In this document: piece by piece, positions 44,780 through 53,669 of the stretch | How the letters are laid out: each line of letters opens with the position of its first letter | Position numbering within the stretch: the stretch's first letter is position 1 | Assembly (NCBI RefSeq): GCF_004827385.1 | Contig: NZ_SRXN01000008.1 | Span: 148,152 to 212,151 of the forward strand | Length of the DNA stretch: 64,000 bases | Direction: 5' to 3' | DNA from: Ensifer sp. MPMI2T | Lineage (GTDB): Bacteria > Pseudomonadota > Alphaproteobacteria > Rhizobiales > Rhizobiaceae | The notes under the pieces: model-generated | What the model was told of the DNA's origin: nothing | Databases searched by the model: none | What the model saw: the letters and a program-made list of their open reading frames with translations, nothing else | Translations under genes and position numbers: made by a program

Positions 44780-45979
44780 ATGACGGCCTCATTTCTACGC
44801 ACTGCCATTATTCTTGGACTTTTATCGGCCATCGGGCCGTTTGCGATCGACATGTACCTTCCGGCCCTGCCCTCGATCGGCAAGGATCTCGGCGCTGAAA
44901 ACAACATCGTGCAACTGAGCCTTCTCTCCTTCTTCATCTCCTTCGCGTTGTTCCAGCTCGTCTATGGGCCGCTTTCGGACATCTGGGGCCGCAAGGCGCC
45001 GCTCTATCTCGGCATCGGGCTTTTTGCGCTCGCGAGCATCGGCTGCGCCGTCGCAAGCGACATCGAAACCCTCATTGCCTTCCGCTTCCTTCAGGGCATC
45101 GGCGGTGCCGCCGGCATGGTCATTCCGCGCGCGGTCGTGCGCGACATGCACACCGGCGTCCAGGCGGCGCGGTTGATGTCGCTGCTCATGCTTGTCTTCA
45201 GCATTTCGCCGATCCTCGCACCGCTGACTGGCAGCGCTGTGATCGAATTCTACGGCTGGCGCGGCGTCTTCTATGCGGTGATGATTGCCGCCGTGATCGG
45301 GCTGGTCCTGCTTTCGACGCAGCTCATGGAGACGCGGCCGAAGGAACACCGCTCGGATAGCACCATCGGCAGCGCAATCGCCGCCTACCGGCTGCTTCTT
45401 TCCGACCGCAACTTCCTGACGCTGACCTTCATCGGCGGCCTCGGCATCTCGAGCTTCCTCGTCTATCTCGCGAACTCGCCCTTCGTCCTGATCGACCACT
45501 ATGGCCTGACGCCGACGCAATACAGCTTCGCCTTCTCGATCAACGCCGTCTCGTTCTTCGCCGTGTCGCAGGCGACCGGCTGGCTCGGCGAACGTTTCGG
45601 CCTCGTCCGGCTGATGCGGATGGCGGTGACGATGTTCGCGTTGACCATGGTCAGCATGTTCGTCGTCATGAGCCTCGGCATCAATCAGCTGCCGGTCATG
45701 GCGGCCTTCCTCTTCGTCGGCTACGGCGTCCTCGGTCTCGTCATCCCGACGTCGTCGGTGCTGGCGCTCGAGGACCACGGCGAGATTGCCGGCACCGCTT
45801 CGGCGCTGATGGGAACGCTGCATTTCGTGACCTCTGCCGTGGCGATGGTCATCACCAGCATCTTCTTCGACGGCACCGCCCTGCCGATGGTGGCCGGCAT
45901 CGCGCTCTGCGCGCTTGGAGCGTTCCTCGTTACCCAGGCAACGATCGGCCGTCGCCGTCGGATCGTTGCCGCGGAATAG
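44780..45979 (+). CDS. Bcr/CflA-family multidrug MFS exporter
   Basis: 399 residues, 12 helices. Family pattern: FAIDMYLPALPSIGKDLGAENNIVQLSL at helix 1, then QLVYGPLSDIWGRKAPLYLG (MFS motif A) and RFLQGIGGAAGMVIPRAVVRDMH (motif C-like). Proton-driven export of drugs such as bicyclomycin or chloramphenicol in relatives. Divergent TetR gene upstream. Confidence 0.93.
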   Translation: MTASFLRTAIILGLLSAIGPFAIDMYLPALPSIGKDLGAENNIVQLSLLSFFISFALFQLVYGPLSDIWGRKAPLYLGIGLFALASIGCAVASDIETLIAFRFLQGIGGAAGMVIPRAVVRDMHTGVQAARLMSLLMLVFSISPILAPLTGSAVIEFYGWRGVFYAVMIAAVIGLVLLSTQLMETRPKEHRSDSTIGSAIAAYRLLLSDRNFLTLTFIGGLGISSFLVYLANSPFVLIDHYGLTPTQYSFAFSINAVSFFAVSQATGWLGERFGLVRLMRMAVTMFALTMVSMFVVMSLGINQLPVMAAFLFVGYGVLGLVIPTSSVLALEDHGEIAGTASALMGTLHFVTSAVAMVITSIFFDGTALPMVAGIALCALGAFLVTQATIGRRRRIVAAE

Positions 45980-46164
45980 CCAATTCCCCGCGCGTTCGAA
46001 AAGGATGCGCGGGCTGACTGGCCGGCCCGCGTTCGCAAACGGGCCGATGACCGCTTTGTGAAGCTGCTCCCGTCGATTACGTGCTAACGTCGATCGACGG
46101 GCGCGGCGCAATCCCAAAGTCGAAGCACCGGGGCCGCGCAACACAAGCGTGAAAGGAGCCCGCC

Positions 46165-46749
46165 ATGCTTCCAACGCGACGTTCACTGCTGACCGCTTTT
46201 CTGGCGATCCCGGCCTTGCCCATCGTCAACCTTCGCCAGGCCGCCGCGCAACGGCGCCCTTTGCCGCCGACGCCCGCCTGCGGCAATGATCGCGACCTGA
46301 CCCTCGCGCGCACAGCCGGTCCCTTCTACAAACCCGACGCTCCCTTGCGTCACGAACTCTTTGCCGACTCCCCCGATGGTGAGCGCATTACGCTCGCCGG
46401 CTATGTCCTCGACGCCGACTGCCGGCCACTCGCCAACAGCCTCGTCGAGATCTGGCATGCCGATGAAACCGGCGCCTACGACACGAGCGGTTTCAGGCTG
46501 CGCGCGCACCAGTTCACGGATGCAAACGGCCGCTGGTGGTTCGGCACCATCGTGCCCGCGCGCTACAGCGGCAGGACCCGGCACTATCATCTCCGCGTAC
46601 AGCGCCGTGGCGGCAGGCTGCTTACGACGCAGCTCTTCTTTCCGAACGAACCGGCCAATGCGCGCGACGGCCTCTATTCGGATGCGCTGCTGCTCGATAT
46701 CCGCAACACCGCCGACGGCAAATTCGGCCGCTTTGATTTCGTCGTCTGA
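46165..46749 (+). CDS. Exported intradiol ring-cleavage dioxygenase-like protein
   Basis: 194 residues. N-terminus TRRSLLTAFLAIPAL looks like a Tat signal. The dioxygenase fold shows AGPFY, LANSLVEIWHADETGAYD, and the non-haem Fe(III) ligand pattern Tyr105, Tyr134, His140, His142 (RYSGRTRHYH). Protocatechuate 3,4-dioxygenase-like domain; exported forms are common and of mostly unknown substrate. A hairpin at 46760 ends the gene before the convergent EF-G paralogue. Confidence 0.85.
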   Translation: MLPTRRSLLTAFLAIPALPIVNLRQAAAQRRPLPPTPACGNDRDLTLARTAGPFYKPDAPLRHELFADSPDGERITLAGYVLDADCRPLANSLVEIWHADETGAYDTSGFRLRAHQFTDANGRWWFGTIVPARYSGRTRHYHLRVQRRGGRLLTTQLFFPNEPANARDGLYSDALLLDIRNTADGKFGRFDFVV

Positions 46750-46759
46750 GGCAATGCGA

Positions 46760-46779
46760 GGCCGCTCTCCGCAGCGGCC
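46760..46779. terminator. Hairpin between convergent genes
   Basis: GGCCGCT ... AGCGGCC stem with a 6-base loop, no clear U-run. Sits between the dioxygenase-like gene and the EF-G paralogue. Confidence 0.5.
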
Positions 46780-46796
46780 CCGACGGGGTCGGGCTC

Positions 46797-48758
46797 TCAA
46801 TGTTCGTTCGCATGCGTTCCATGGGCCGTGATCACGCTCTGGGCTTCCTTGCCGTAAAGCTCCTCGAAATGATCGAAGCCCTTGGAAAAGTAGCCGATCC
46901 CCTGTGTGGCGGATCTGAGCGAGCGCGCCAGATCATCAAGCGCGGCGCCCGGAATGAGGGCGCGGAAGATATCCCATCCCTTCGCCCCCTCGTCCCGGTC
47001 GAAACCGAGAACCTGACCTTTGAGCGTCGAAACGACCGGCACGAGACTGCCGGAATAGATGGAGGGGATATGGATCTCCACCCGGAAGATCGGCTGCATC
47101 AGCACGGCCGAGGCCTGTGAGAGGGCTTGGCGAACGCCCATCTTTCCCGCCGTGCGGAACGCGTATTCCGAACTGTCGACCGAGTGGTGCTGGCCGTCGG
47201 TCAGCATGACGCCGACGTCGATGACCTTGAAGCCGAGCGGGCCCTTGTCCATCGCCTCCCGCGCCCCTGCTTCGACCGCCGGTATGAAGTTTCTCGGAAC
47301 GGCGCCGCCCTTGACGGTTTCGGCAAAGGTGAATCCGCCGCCGCGTTCATTGGGATGCACGCTGAGCTTCACGTCCGCAAACTGGCCGGCGCCGCCGGTC
47401 TGCTTGCGATGACGATAATGCACGTCCGACGACTTCGAGATCGTCTCGCGATAGATCGGGCTCGGCGGTTGCTCACTGACCTCGACATGAAAGACGTCGG
47501 AGAGCGTCCGGCACAGGTCGCGCAGGTGCACCGGCCCCTGAGCGCAGACCAATTGCGCGCCGGTCCCCTCCTCCTGCATGACCTTCAGGCCGCGATCGGT
47601 TTCGGAAAGCTTGGCAAGCGTTTCGGAAAGCTTGGTCTCGTCGCGCTCGCTTTCCGGCACCAGGATCCGTTCCATCATCGGCGTCGGCGGAGTCGTCCAT
47701 GCCGGCGGCGCCACCGTGGCATTGGCCGTCAACAGCGACGGCACGACGAGATGATCGGATTTCACGGCGGCAAAGACCTGACCGGGCGCCGGTGTGGCCG
47801 ATGCCAGGGGCCGACCGTTCGCCGGATCCTGCAAAGCCCCGAGGCCGGCCCCGCCGAGCATGGCTCCCTGTTTCACGCCGTTCTCAAGGGCGCGAACAAA
47901 CACGGTCTTACCGACACTTGGGCGATGATGGGCGTGAAAACTGACGGCGGCGAGTGTCGCATCGGCGATGCCACTGTCCGCAGCAAGGCGTTTTCTAAGC
48001 GCCTCCACCCGCGGCGCGTCGTGACGGAGCGCCTTCATCAGCCGCAGGATGCCATTGCTGTGGCTTGCGGCACCGACCAGCACCGGGACGATCTTGTTCT
48101 CGCTCAGGACCCGCGTCGAGATGGCATAGATTGCGTCGCTCGCCGGCTCGCGGTCCTCGATGAGTTCTTCCAGCAGCCAATCATCGAATTCGGAAAGATG
48201 CTCCAGCAATTCGGTCCGCGCCTCATGTTCGCGCTCGATGACGCTTTCAGGTAGCTCGAAAAGCGCTGACGTCTGGCCTTCGCGGTAGCGCCAGGCGCGC
48301 TCGGAAATCAGATCGCAACTGCCGATGATCTTTTCACCGTCACGGATCGGGATCTGCCTGAGGACGAAAGGGTGGTTGGAATAGTCCTGCAGAGCGGCGA
48401 CCACGTCTCTCAGCCGTCCCCTCGGCTCGTCCATGCGGTTGACGAAAAGGATGCAGGGCGTTCCCGATGCCTCGATCGCCTTAAGATAGGGCGCCGCGAG
48501 CACGGCCTCCTCCGGTGCCGGCGAAACGCAGAGGACACAGGCATCGCTGGCGAGCAACGCATCCTGCGCATGCGCCAGCGCCTCGTTGGTTCCGGGTGTG
48601 TCCAGCGCACACCACTCTTCGTTTCCGAATTCGAACTCCGTCAGGCTCAAGCCATAAGGAGAGGCGGATTTTCTTGGCTGGCCTTCGAGCAGACTAAGCT
48701 TTTCCACGAGCGTGGATTTTCCGGTCTGCGAAGGCCCAAGTACCGTGAAGCAGCGCAT
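46797..48758 (-). CDS. Elongation factor G-like protein (EF-G paralogue)
   Basis: 653 residues, shorter than canonical EF-G (about 700). P-loop GPSQTGKS at residues 8-15, DTPG (CALDTPGTNEAL) and FVNRMD in place of the canonical NKxD motif. Domains II, III, IV and V follow, with HYRHRKQTGGAGQFADVKL in domain IV. It is a plasmid-borne paralogue, not a housekeeping fusA, and may be a ribosome-recycling or stress-specific translocase. ATG at 48758 has AGGAGG upstream; a GTG further upstream would add 6 residues. Confidence 0.85.
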   Translation of the reverse strand: MRCFTVLGPSQTGKSTLVEKLSLLEGQPRKSASPYGLSLTEFEFGNEEWCALDTPGTNEALAHAQDALLASDACVLCVSPAPEEAVLAAPYLKAIEASGTPCILFVNRMDEPRGRLRDVVAALQDYSNHPFVLRQIPIRDGEKIIGSCDLISERAWRYREGQTSALFELPESVIEREHEARTELLEHLSEFDDWLLEELIEDREPASDAIYAISTRVLSENKIVPVLVGAASHSNGILRLMKALRHDAPRVEALRKRLAADSGIADATLAAVSFHAHHRPSVGKTVFVRALENGVKQGAMLGGAGLGALQDPANGRPLASATPAPGQVFAAVKSDHLVVPSLLTANATVAPPAWTTPPTPMMERILVPESERDETKLSETLAKLSETDRGLKVMQEEGTGAQLVCAQGPVHLRDLCRTLSDVFHVEVSEQPPSPIYRETISKSSDVHYRHRKQTGGAGQFADVKLSVHPNERGGGFTFAETVKGGAVPRNFIPAVEAGAREAMDKGPLGFKVIDVGVMLTDGQHHSVDSSEYAFRTAGKMGVRQALSQASAVLMQPIFRVEIHIPSIYSGSLVPVVSTLKGQVLGFDRDEGAKGWDIFRALIPGAALDDLARSLRSATQGIGYFSKGFDHFEELYGKEAQSVITAHGTHANEH

Positions 48759-48789
48759 CTGCGATCCTCCTATCACGATGACACGTTTT

Positions 48790-48896
48790 CTACAGCGCCG
48801 CGCGTCTTTTCAGACGCGCAAAGGACGCTGTAGCACTTTGAATCGCTGCATGTTTTTATCCTTAAATCGGATACGATTTAAGGAAACATGCAGTAG
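48790..48896 (+). repeat. RIME element, copy E
   Basis: Complete two-palindrome RIME, 107 bases, 31 bases upstream of the EF-G paralogue start. Confidence 0.9.
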
Positions 48897-48943
48897 TGCG
48901 GGATGAGGAAATGTGTGCGCGGTTTTCCGCCCGCATCCCGTTC
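48897..48943 (+). repeat. GCGGGATG/CATCCCG palindromic repeat, copy 3
   Basis: Third copy of the family at 21318 and 37655, abutting RIME copy E directly, so the two repeat families form a composite element. Confidence 0.7.
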
Positions 48944-48949
48944 GTGATC

Positions 48950-49002
48950 TAAAGCGCCGTGGGTCTCCTTAATTTGGCTTCGACTTAAGAAAACATGCAG
49001 CG
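48950..49002 (+). repeat. Partial RIME element
   Basis: AAAGCGCCGTGGGTCT plus CTTAATTTGGCTTCGACTTAAG and CATGCAGCGG: a RIME deleted in the middle, directly after the two preceding repeats. The rest of the stretch to 49199 shows no gene. Confidence 0.6.
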
Positions 49003-49199
49003 GGCCAAGATACCGCGCTCAGGGACGCTCCTCGGGCTTGCGCCCTTCCCCCCGCGAGGTCGAGGCTTGACCAAGGGTGCACCCGTGCCCGTCGCTGCGC
49101 AAGGCTGAGATTGACGATCTTAGGAAAAGGTCGCGGACCCGAACAACGAAAAGCCGCGTCAAGCACCGCGGCGCCCGCATTCACTCTTTGTCGCGCCGT

Positions 49200-49997
49200 C
49201 TATCCGATGGCACTCGGCGCGAATTCCGCGACCAGTTCGTGACGATCGCCCGGATAGGTCAGCCGAACGCTGGTGACCGGCGCACCGCCGCTCCAGGTCC
49301 GACGTTCGATGACGAGGCAGGGCGAACCGACCGCGACGTCGAGGGCCTGCGCGGCCTGACGGCTCGCTGCCACCGCCCGGATGCGATGCTCGGCGGTGCT
49401 CCACGGCACCTTGCCGAGCAGCCAGGAACCGGGTGCGACGGAATCGAACGGTTCGGCTTCCGCCTCGGGCACCGCCGAAAGATTGATCAGACGTTCCTCA
49501 AGGCAAAAGGGCCGGCCACTCGCCAGATGCCGGCAGGTGATGTCGAGCAGCCGCGATGAGGCCGGCAAGTCTATGCGTCCCGTGTCACCGGCACCGGCCT
49601 TGCGAACATGCCGCTCGTCGAGGCGATAGCCGTATTCGAGGCCGCGCGATTGCACCTCGAGTTTGACGTCGTGGATTTCCATGACCGCGGACTGGACATG
49701 CGGAAAGGTGACGTAACTGCCGGATTTGCGACGCCGCTCGATCAACCCTTTCTTGACGAGCTCGGTCAGCGCCTTGTTCACGGTCATGCGCGAGCAGCCA
49801 TATTGATCCGTCAGCTCGTGCTCGAAAGGGATACGATGCCCCGGCGGCCAGTCGCCGGACAGAATATGCCCCTCGACGTCACTCAGAATCCGCTGGTGCA
49901 GGGAGAGCGGCTGCTCTGGACGGTTTTCCTCGTGGGAAGAACGATCGGTGGGAATGGCGGGATCCTCGGCTGGTGACTGACCCCGTACCTTAAACAT
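49200..49997 (-). CDS. HutC/GntR-family regulator (orphan)
   Basis: 265 residues. Winged-helix GntR domain QRILSDVEGHILSGDWPPGHRIPFEHELTDQYGCSRMTVNKALTEL and a UTRA effector domain ending RLTYPGDRHELVAEFAPSA, as in HutC, the histidine-utilisation repressor. No hut genes are in the window. Start uncertain: ATG at 49997 has an overly close AGGAA; a GTG at 50045 would add 16 residues. Function elsewhere on the replicon is likely. Confidence 0.8.
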   Translation of the reverse strand: MFKVRGQSPAEDPAIPTDRSSHEENRPEQPLSLHQRILSDVEGHILSGDWPPGHRIPFEHELTDQYGCSRMTVNKALTELVKKGLIERRRKSGSYVTFPHVQSAVMEIHDVKLEVQSRGLEYGYRLDERHVRKAGAGDTGRIDLPASSRLLDITCRHLASGRPFCLEERLINLSAVPEAEAEPFDSVAPGSWLLGKVPWSTAEHRIRAVAASRQAAQALDVAVGSPCLVIERRTWSGGAPVTSVRLTYPGDRHELVAEFAPSAIG

Positions 49998-51100
49998 TTC
50001 CTGCCGCGGCAACAGTCCCGGTGAAAAGGCACGCCGGTTTTCCACGGCGGATGCTGCGCGATCAAGATGTTACGATGGCCCGGTCGAGTGGAGAACCCCC
50101 GCCGGAATGGCCGCCGGCCGCACGGACGCGATGGCGTCTTCGCAAGCCGAGATGCGGACGGAGCGCCACGTCACGTCCTCGCCCAACCCTTGTAGCAGAG
50201 TCCCTTTTAAAAGAAGAGATGCCAAGGCGTCAGGAATGCACGGGCCCCTTCCTGTTCCTGCTCCCGTTCGCGCTCCGCCGAAACATCGCCACGGACGACA
50301 TTGGAAGCGGCCTTTTCGTTGCGTATTACCGACTTCGACACGGGCGGCTCGAAATAGCCAAGCGTCATTCCACCGAGATAGAACATGCGGCGCCCTTCCC
50401 TGCTCACGTTTTCGGACACAGTCGTGCCACAATCAGGCAGCGTGTCAATAGTCTACTAATTTTATGTTCTAACAGACTTATTCTCCGCCCGCCGATCAAC
50501 CCCGCTCGCGGCAAGCTTCATGTCGCGCGAATCATGATTGAGTTCGCAGACTGATGGCACCGACGCGCGATCGAGCTTCACGCCTCCGGATCGATCCCAT
50601 CCGTCTCCGATCGCGAGCACCGATCAGGACCCGAACAAATTCAAAGTGTTACATCGACCTGGCGGCGGTGGCCAAAGTACACGACAGCAGCGCATTGCTG
50701 CCTTGTCGATCGCGGCACAACGGGTCCCCCTTCCCTTGTATCTTTCAGTTGCCGGTAGGAACGCAATCGGCGAGGTTGAAGGCGGCCGTTCATCACAGCT
50801 CAACTGAGTCTATGAGGGGCAAAAGCATGCATCAACGTCGCTCAACTGGCTCCCTTGCGTCGGCAAGGAGTGATCGGCCGATTCACCGCGAGCAGGACCT
50901 CTTCGCGGTCAGCATTTTTCTGCAGCCGGCCGGCTGCTGTCGCGGGACAACGGCCCCCTGCCCATTGCCCCGATCGGACGCGCTCTCATGGGGGAACCTT
51001 GTCATGGCTTGTGACCGCTACGGTGCTCGGCCTATTGCCGTATCAATTGACGCCCCCGGAGACTCGCAGCCAAGTCGCCGGCACGGCGGCGGCGGCCCCG

Positions 51101-51116
51101 GTTGTCCGCGGACAAC
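51101..51116. other. parS-like palindrome class 1, site a
   Basis: GTTGTCCGCGGACAAC, a perfect 16-base palindrome that fits GTTNNCNGCNGNNAAC, the consensus of RepB-bound centromere sites of repABC replicons. 193 bases upstream of repA. Confidence 0.7.
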
Positions 51117-51139
51117 CGAATCGAGGGCCGCTCACAAAA

Positions 51140-51155
51140 GTTGTCCACGGACAAC
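51140..51155. other. parS-like palindrome class 1, site b
   Basis: GTTGTCCACGGACAAC, one central base different from site a, 39 bases to the right. The central AC breaks the consensus GC, so binding may be weaker. Confidence 0.6.
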
Positions 51156-51228
51156 TGTTAAACAGAGAAATTCATAAAACTGCGACGTCCCCGCGGGATA
51201 AACGCGGTTTTTGTTAAGCGTTTGTAAA

Positions 51229-51256
51229 TTGGCAACGAATCGGCGCATAGTATAAC
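51229..51256 (+). promoter_or_regulatory. repA promoter
   Basis: -35 TTGGCA (51229-51234), 16-base spacer, -10 TATAAC (51251-51256). Predicted start near 51263, inside the inverted repeat at 51254. Confidence 0.6.
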
Positions 51257-51294
51257 TGCGCAGATAGGGCCTTATTGTCGAATTTTGCGCAGTT
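51254..51294. promoter_or_regulatory. Candidate RepA operator
   Basis: AACTGCGCA (51254-51262) and TGCGCAGTT (51286-51294) form an inverted repeat whose left arm overlaps the -10 element. Position fits autorepression of repABC by RepA. Confidence 0.55.
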
Positions 51295-51308
51295 TTTCGG
51301 AGAGGGTG

Positions 51309-52505
51309 ATGTTGCAACAGAGAATCCAGGGTCTTGAGGAGCAGGAGCATTTGCCCTCCCTGCTGTCCGCCGACGCTCAGGAGCTTGCTCACCAGTTGCA
51401 GGAACATCAGAAAAAGATCTTCTCCCCGACGGCACAAAAAACGATGCGGCTGTTCACTCCGGCCGAGGCGGCGGCCTTCATCGGAATCGGTGAAGGCTAC
51501 CTGCGCCAGATCGCGTCAGAAGGCCATGGGCCACAGCCGCTGTCAAACGGCCGGCGCATGTATGGCGTCGAGGACATCGATCGCATCCGCCGCGTGCTCG
51601 ACGAGGGCGCCAAGACCGGAAAATACATCCCTCACCGCCGACCGGGCGAAAAGCTCCAGGTCATTTCGGTCATGAATTTCAAGGGCGGCTCGGGCAAGAC
51701 GACGACATCGGCCCATCTCTCCCAATATCTGGCGCTCCGCGGCTATCGCGTGCTGGCGATCGATCTCGATCCGCAGGCCTCGCTCTCCGCCCTCTTTGGC
51801 CACCAGCCGGAGCTCGACGTCGGCGAGGCGGAAACCCTTTATGGCGCGATCCGCTACGAGAACCCCCGCCCCATCGCCGACATTGTCCGCTCGACCTACA
51901 CAACCAATCTCCACCTGATACCGGGCAATCTCGAACTTATGGAGTTCGAACACGAGACGCCGAAGGCGATGATCGGCGGCTCAGCCGAAACCTTGTTCTT
52001 CGCGCGAATCGGCGAGGCGCTTTCCGAGATCGAGAGTTTCTACGATATCGTCGTCATCGACTGCCCGCCGCAGCTCGGCTTTCTGACCATGTCGGCGCTC
52101 TGCGCCGCCACTTCGGTACTCATTACCGTGCATCCGCAGATGCTCGACGTAATGTCGATGTCGCAGTTCCTGTCGATGACCAGCGACCTCATGACTGTGG
52201 TTGAAAAGGCGGGCGGCCGCACGAGCTACGACTGGATGCGCTATCTGGTCACCCGTTTCGAGCCGAACGACGGACCGCAAAGCCAGATGACCGGCTTCAT
52301 GCGGGCGATCTTCGGCAATCGCATGCTCCAGAACGCCATGGTGAAGTCGACCGCCATATCGGACGCGGGCGTCACCAAGCAGACGCTCTACGAGGTGGAA
52401 CGCTCGCAATTCATCCGCGGCACCTACGACCGGGCGATGGATTCTCTCTCGCTCGTCAACTCAGAGATAGAAGAGATGATCCGCAAGGTCTGGGGAAGGA
52501 AGTAA
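51309..52505 (+). CDS. repA: RepA, ParA-type partition ATPase
   Basis: 398 residues. N-terminal MerR-like HTH (RLFTPAEAAAFIGIGEGYLRQIASEG, residues 47-72) and the deviant Walker A KGGSGKTT at 125-132, then DLDPQASLSALFG and VIDCPPQLGFLT. Segregation ATPase and autorepressor of repABC. GGAGAGGG precedes the ATG. Confidence 0.97.
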   Translation: MLQQRIQGLEEQEHLPSLLSADAQELAHQLQEHQKKIFSPTAQKTMRLFTPAEAAAFIGIGEGYLRQIASEGHGPQPLSNGRRMYGVEDIDRIRRVLDEGAKTGKYIPHRRPGEKLQVISVMNFKGGSGKTTTSAHLSQYLALRGYRVLAIDLDPQASLSALFGHQPELDVGEAETLYGAIRYENPRPIADIVRSTYTTNLHLIPGNLELMEFEHETPKAMIGGSAETLFFARIGEALSEIESFYDIVVIDCPPQLGFLTMSALCAATSVLITVHPQMLDVMSMSQFLSMTSDLMTVVEKAGGRTSYDWMRYLVTRFEPNDGPQSQMTGFMRAIFGNRMLQNAMVKSTAISDAGVTKQTLYEVERSQFIRGTYDRAMDSLSLVNSEIEEMIRKVWGRK

Positions 52506-52508
52506 TCG

Positions 52509-53513
52509 ATGGCGCGCAAGAACCTGATCGGCATTTCCGACAGTCCGACGGCTCCGCTCGACGGAGAGCGGCCGGCCGTTGAGCGCCCGATCGCTGGGCT
52601 CGCGCAGGGCCATCGGCCAAACGGCCTCGTCGGCGGGATCACCAGGTCGCTTTCGAACATCACGCAGAAGGTTGAGCGCGCCGAGGAACTGGAGCGCCAG
52701 CTTGCCGAAGGGCAATCGATCGTCGATCTGGACCCTTCGCTGATCGATGCCTCCTTCGTCGTTGATCGGCTGGGTGTTACGGCCGAGGCACAAGCTGCGC
52801 TCGTGCAGCAGATCCGCGACCACGGACAACAGGTGCCGATCCTCGTCAGACCGCATCCGACGGCCAAGGACCGCTACCAGGTCGCCTATGGTCACCGGCG
52901 GCTTGCGGCGCTCCGCGAGATTGGCGGCAAGGTCAAGGCGGTTATTCGCAATCTCAGCGACGAACAGCTTGTGGTATCCCAGGGGCAGGAGAACAACGCC
53001 CGCACGGATCTCTCCTTCATCGAGCGCGCGCTGTTTGCGACCCGGCTCGAAGATCGCGGTTTCTCCCGCGAGATCATCATGTCGTCGCTTGGCGTCGACA
53101 AGGCGGCGCTCTCGAAGATGATCACGATTGTACGTCGGCTCCCGGTTGAAGTGATCGAGGCGGTCGGTGCCGCGCCCGCTTTCGGGCGCCGACGGTGGAT
53201 GGAGCTGGCCGATCTTATCGATCTCGACAGCAACCGGTCGCGAGCGCTCGAATTTGTCGGAAAGACCGAGTTTCCGGCTTGCGAGAGCGATCAGCGCTTC
53301 GAAAAGCTGTTCAGCTTCCTCGATACGGCCAAGGAGCGCGCAAAGGCGGAAGCCTGGACCGCGCCTGACCGCACACGTCCCGTACGCATCCGCGAGACGG
53401 AGTCAGAAACGACTCTCGCCTTCAGCAGGAAGGTCGCGCCGGGTTTTGCCGATTTCGTGAGGCAGAGGCTGCAATCTCTGTACCTCGAATACCAACAGGA
53501 AACAGGAGATTAA
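52509..53513 (+). CDS. repB: RepB, ParB-type centromere-binding protein
   Basis: 334 residues. ParB core VPILVRPHPTAKDRYQVAYGHRRLAALREIGGKVKAVIRNLSDEQLVVSQGQENNARTDLSFIERALFA, then an HTH (EIIMSSLGVDKAALSKMITIVRRLP). Binds parS and stimulates RepA. It starts 3 bases after repA. Downstream lies the ctRNA region. Confidence 0.97.
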   Translation: MARKNLIGISDSPTAPLDGERPAVERPIAGLAQGHRPNGLVGGITRSLSNITQKVERAEELERQLAEGQSIVDLDPSLIDASFVVDRLGVTAEAQAALVQQIRDHGQQVPILVRPHPTAKDRYQVAYGHRRLAALREIGGKVKAVIRNLSDEQLVVSQGQENNARTDLSFIERALFATRLEDRGFSREIIMSSLGVDKAALSKMITIVRRLPVEVIEAVGAAPAFGRRRWMELADLIDLDSNRSRALEFVGKTEFPACESDQRFEKLFSFLDTAKERAKAEAWTAPDRTRPVRIRETESETTLAFSRKVAPGFADFVRQRLQSLYLEYQQETGD

Positions 53514-53521
53514 ACAGAGCA

Positions 53522-53576
53522 AAAGAAAAAGGCTTCCGAACGACTAGCGCTGCGGAAACCCTTCTCTCGTGTAGCG
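53522..53576 (-). ncRNA. ctRNA, antisense incompatibility RNA of repABC
   Basis: About 55 nt transcribed leftward in the repB-repC gap. Promoter on the minus strand: -35 TTGACA (53610-53605), 17-base spacer, -10 GATTCT (53587-53582). The RNA ends in a stem GGTTTCCG / CGGAAGCC followed by TTTTTCTTTT. Size, position and layout match the known ctRNA that limits RepC synthesis. Confidence 0.85.
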
Positions 53577-53581
53577 ACCTG

Positions 53582-53610
53582 AGAATCCCATTTCCGCGAA
53601 TCAGTGTCAA
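53582..53610 (-). promoter_or_regulatory. ctRNA promoter
   Basis: TTGACA and GATTCT separated by 17 bases on the minus strand; the -35 element is consensus, the -10 is weaker. The transcript start is predicted at about 53576. Confidence 0.7.
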
Positions 53611-53669
53611 GAGTTTTTGACGTCGTTTCGGCGAACGGTTTTCTTTTGCCTTGGATAAGGTGAAGAAAA

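Larger units (their letters stand above)
49998..51308. other. Long intergenic region upstream of repA
   Basis: About 1.3 kb between the HutC-like gene and repA with no convincing gene. A weak 70-codon leftward frame (50207-50419) is noted and not called. A 28-base stretch at 50633 (AATTCAAAGTGTTACATCGACC) resembles a piece of inverted RIME. The right end holds two parS-like palindromes, the repA promoter and an operator. Confidence 0.5.

Noticed and set aside
44822..46186. 454-codon open frame opposite the Bcr/CflA exporter
   Set aside because: Arg/His/Asp-rich antisense sequence; the exporter on the + strand carries MFS motifs.
50207..50419. 70-codon leftward frame upstream of repA (MFYLGGMTLGYFEPPVSKSV part)
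   Set aside because: Has an AAGGG ahead of an inner ATG, but no recognisable family, and the C-terminus is low-complexity; too weak to call without conservation data.
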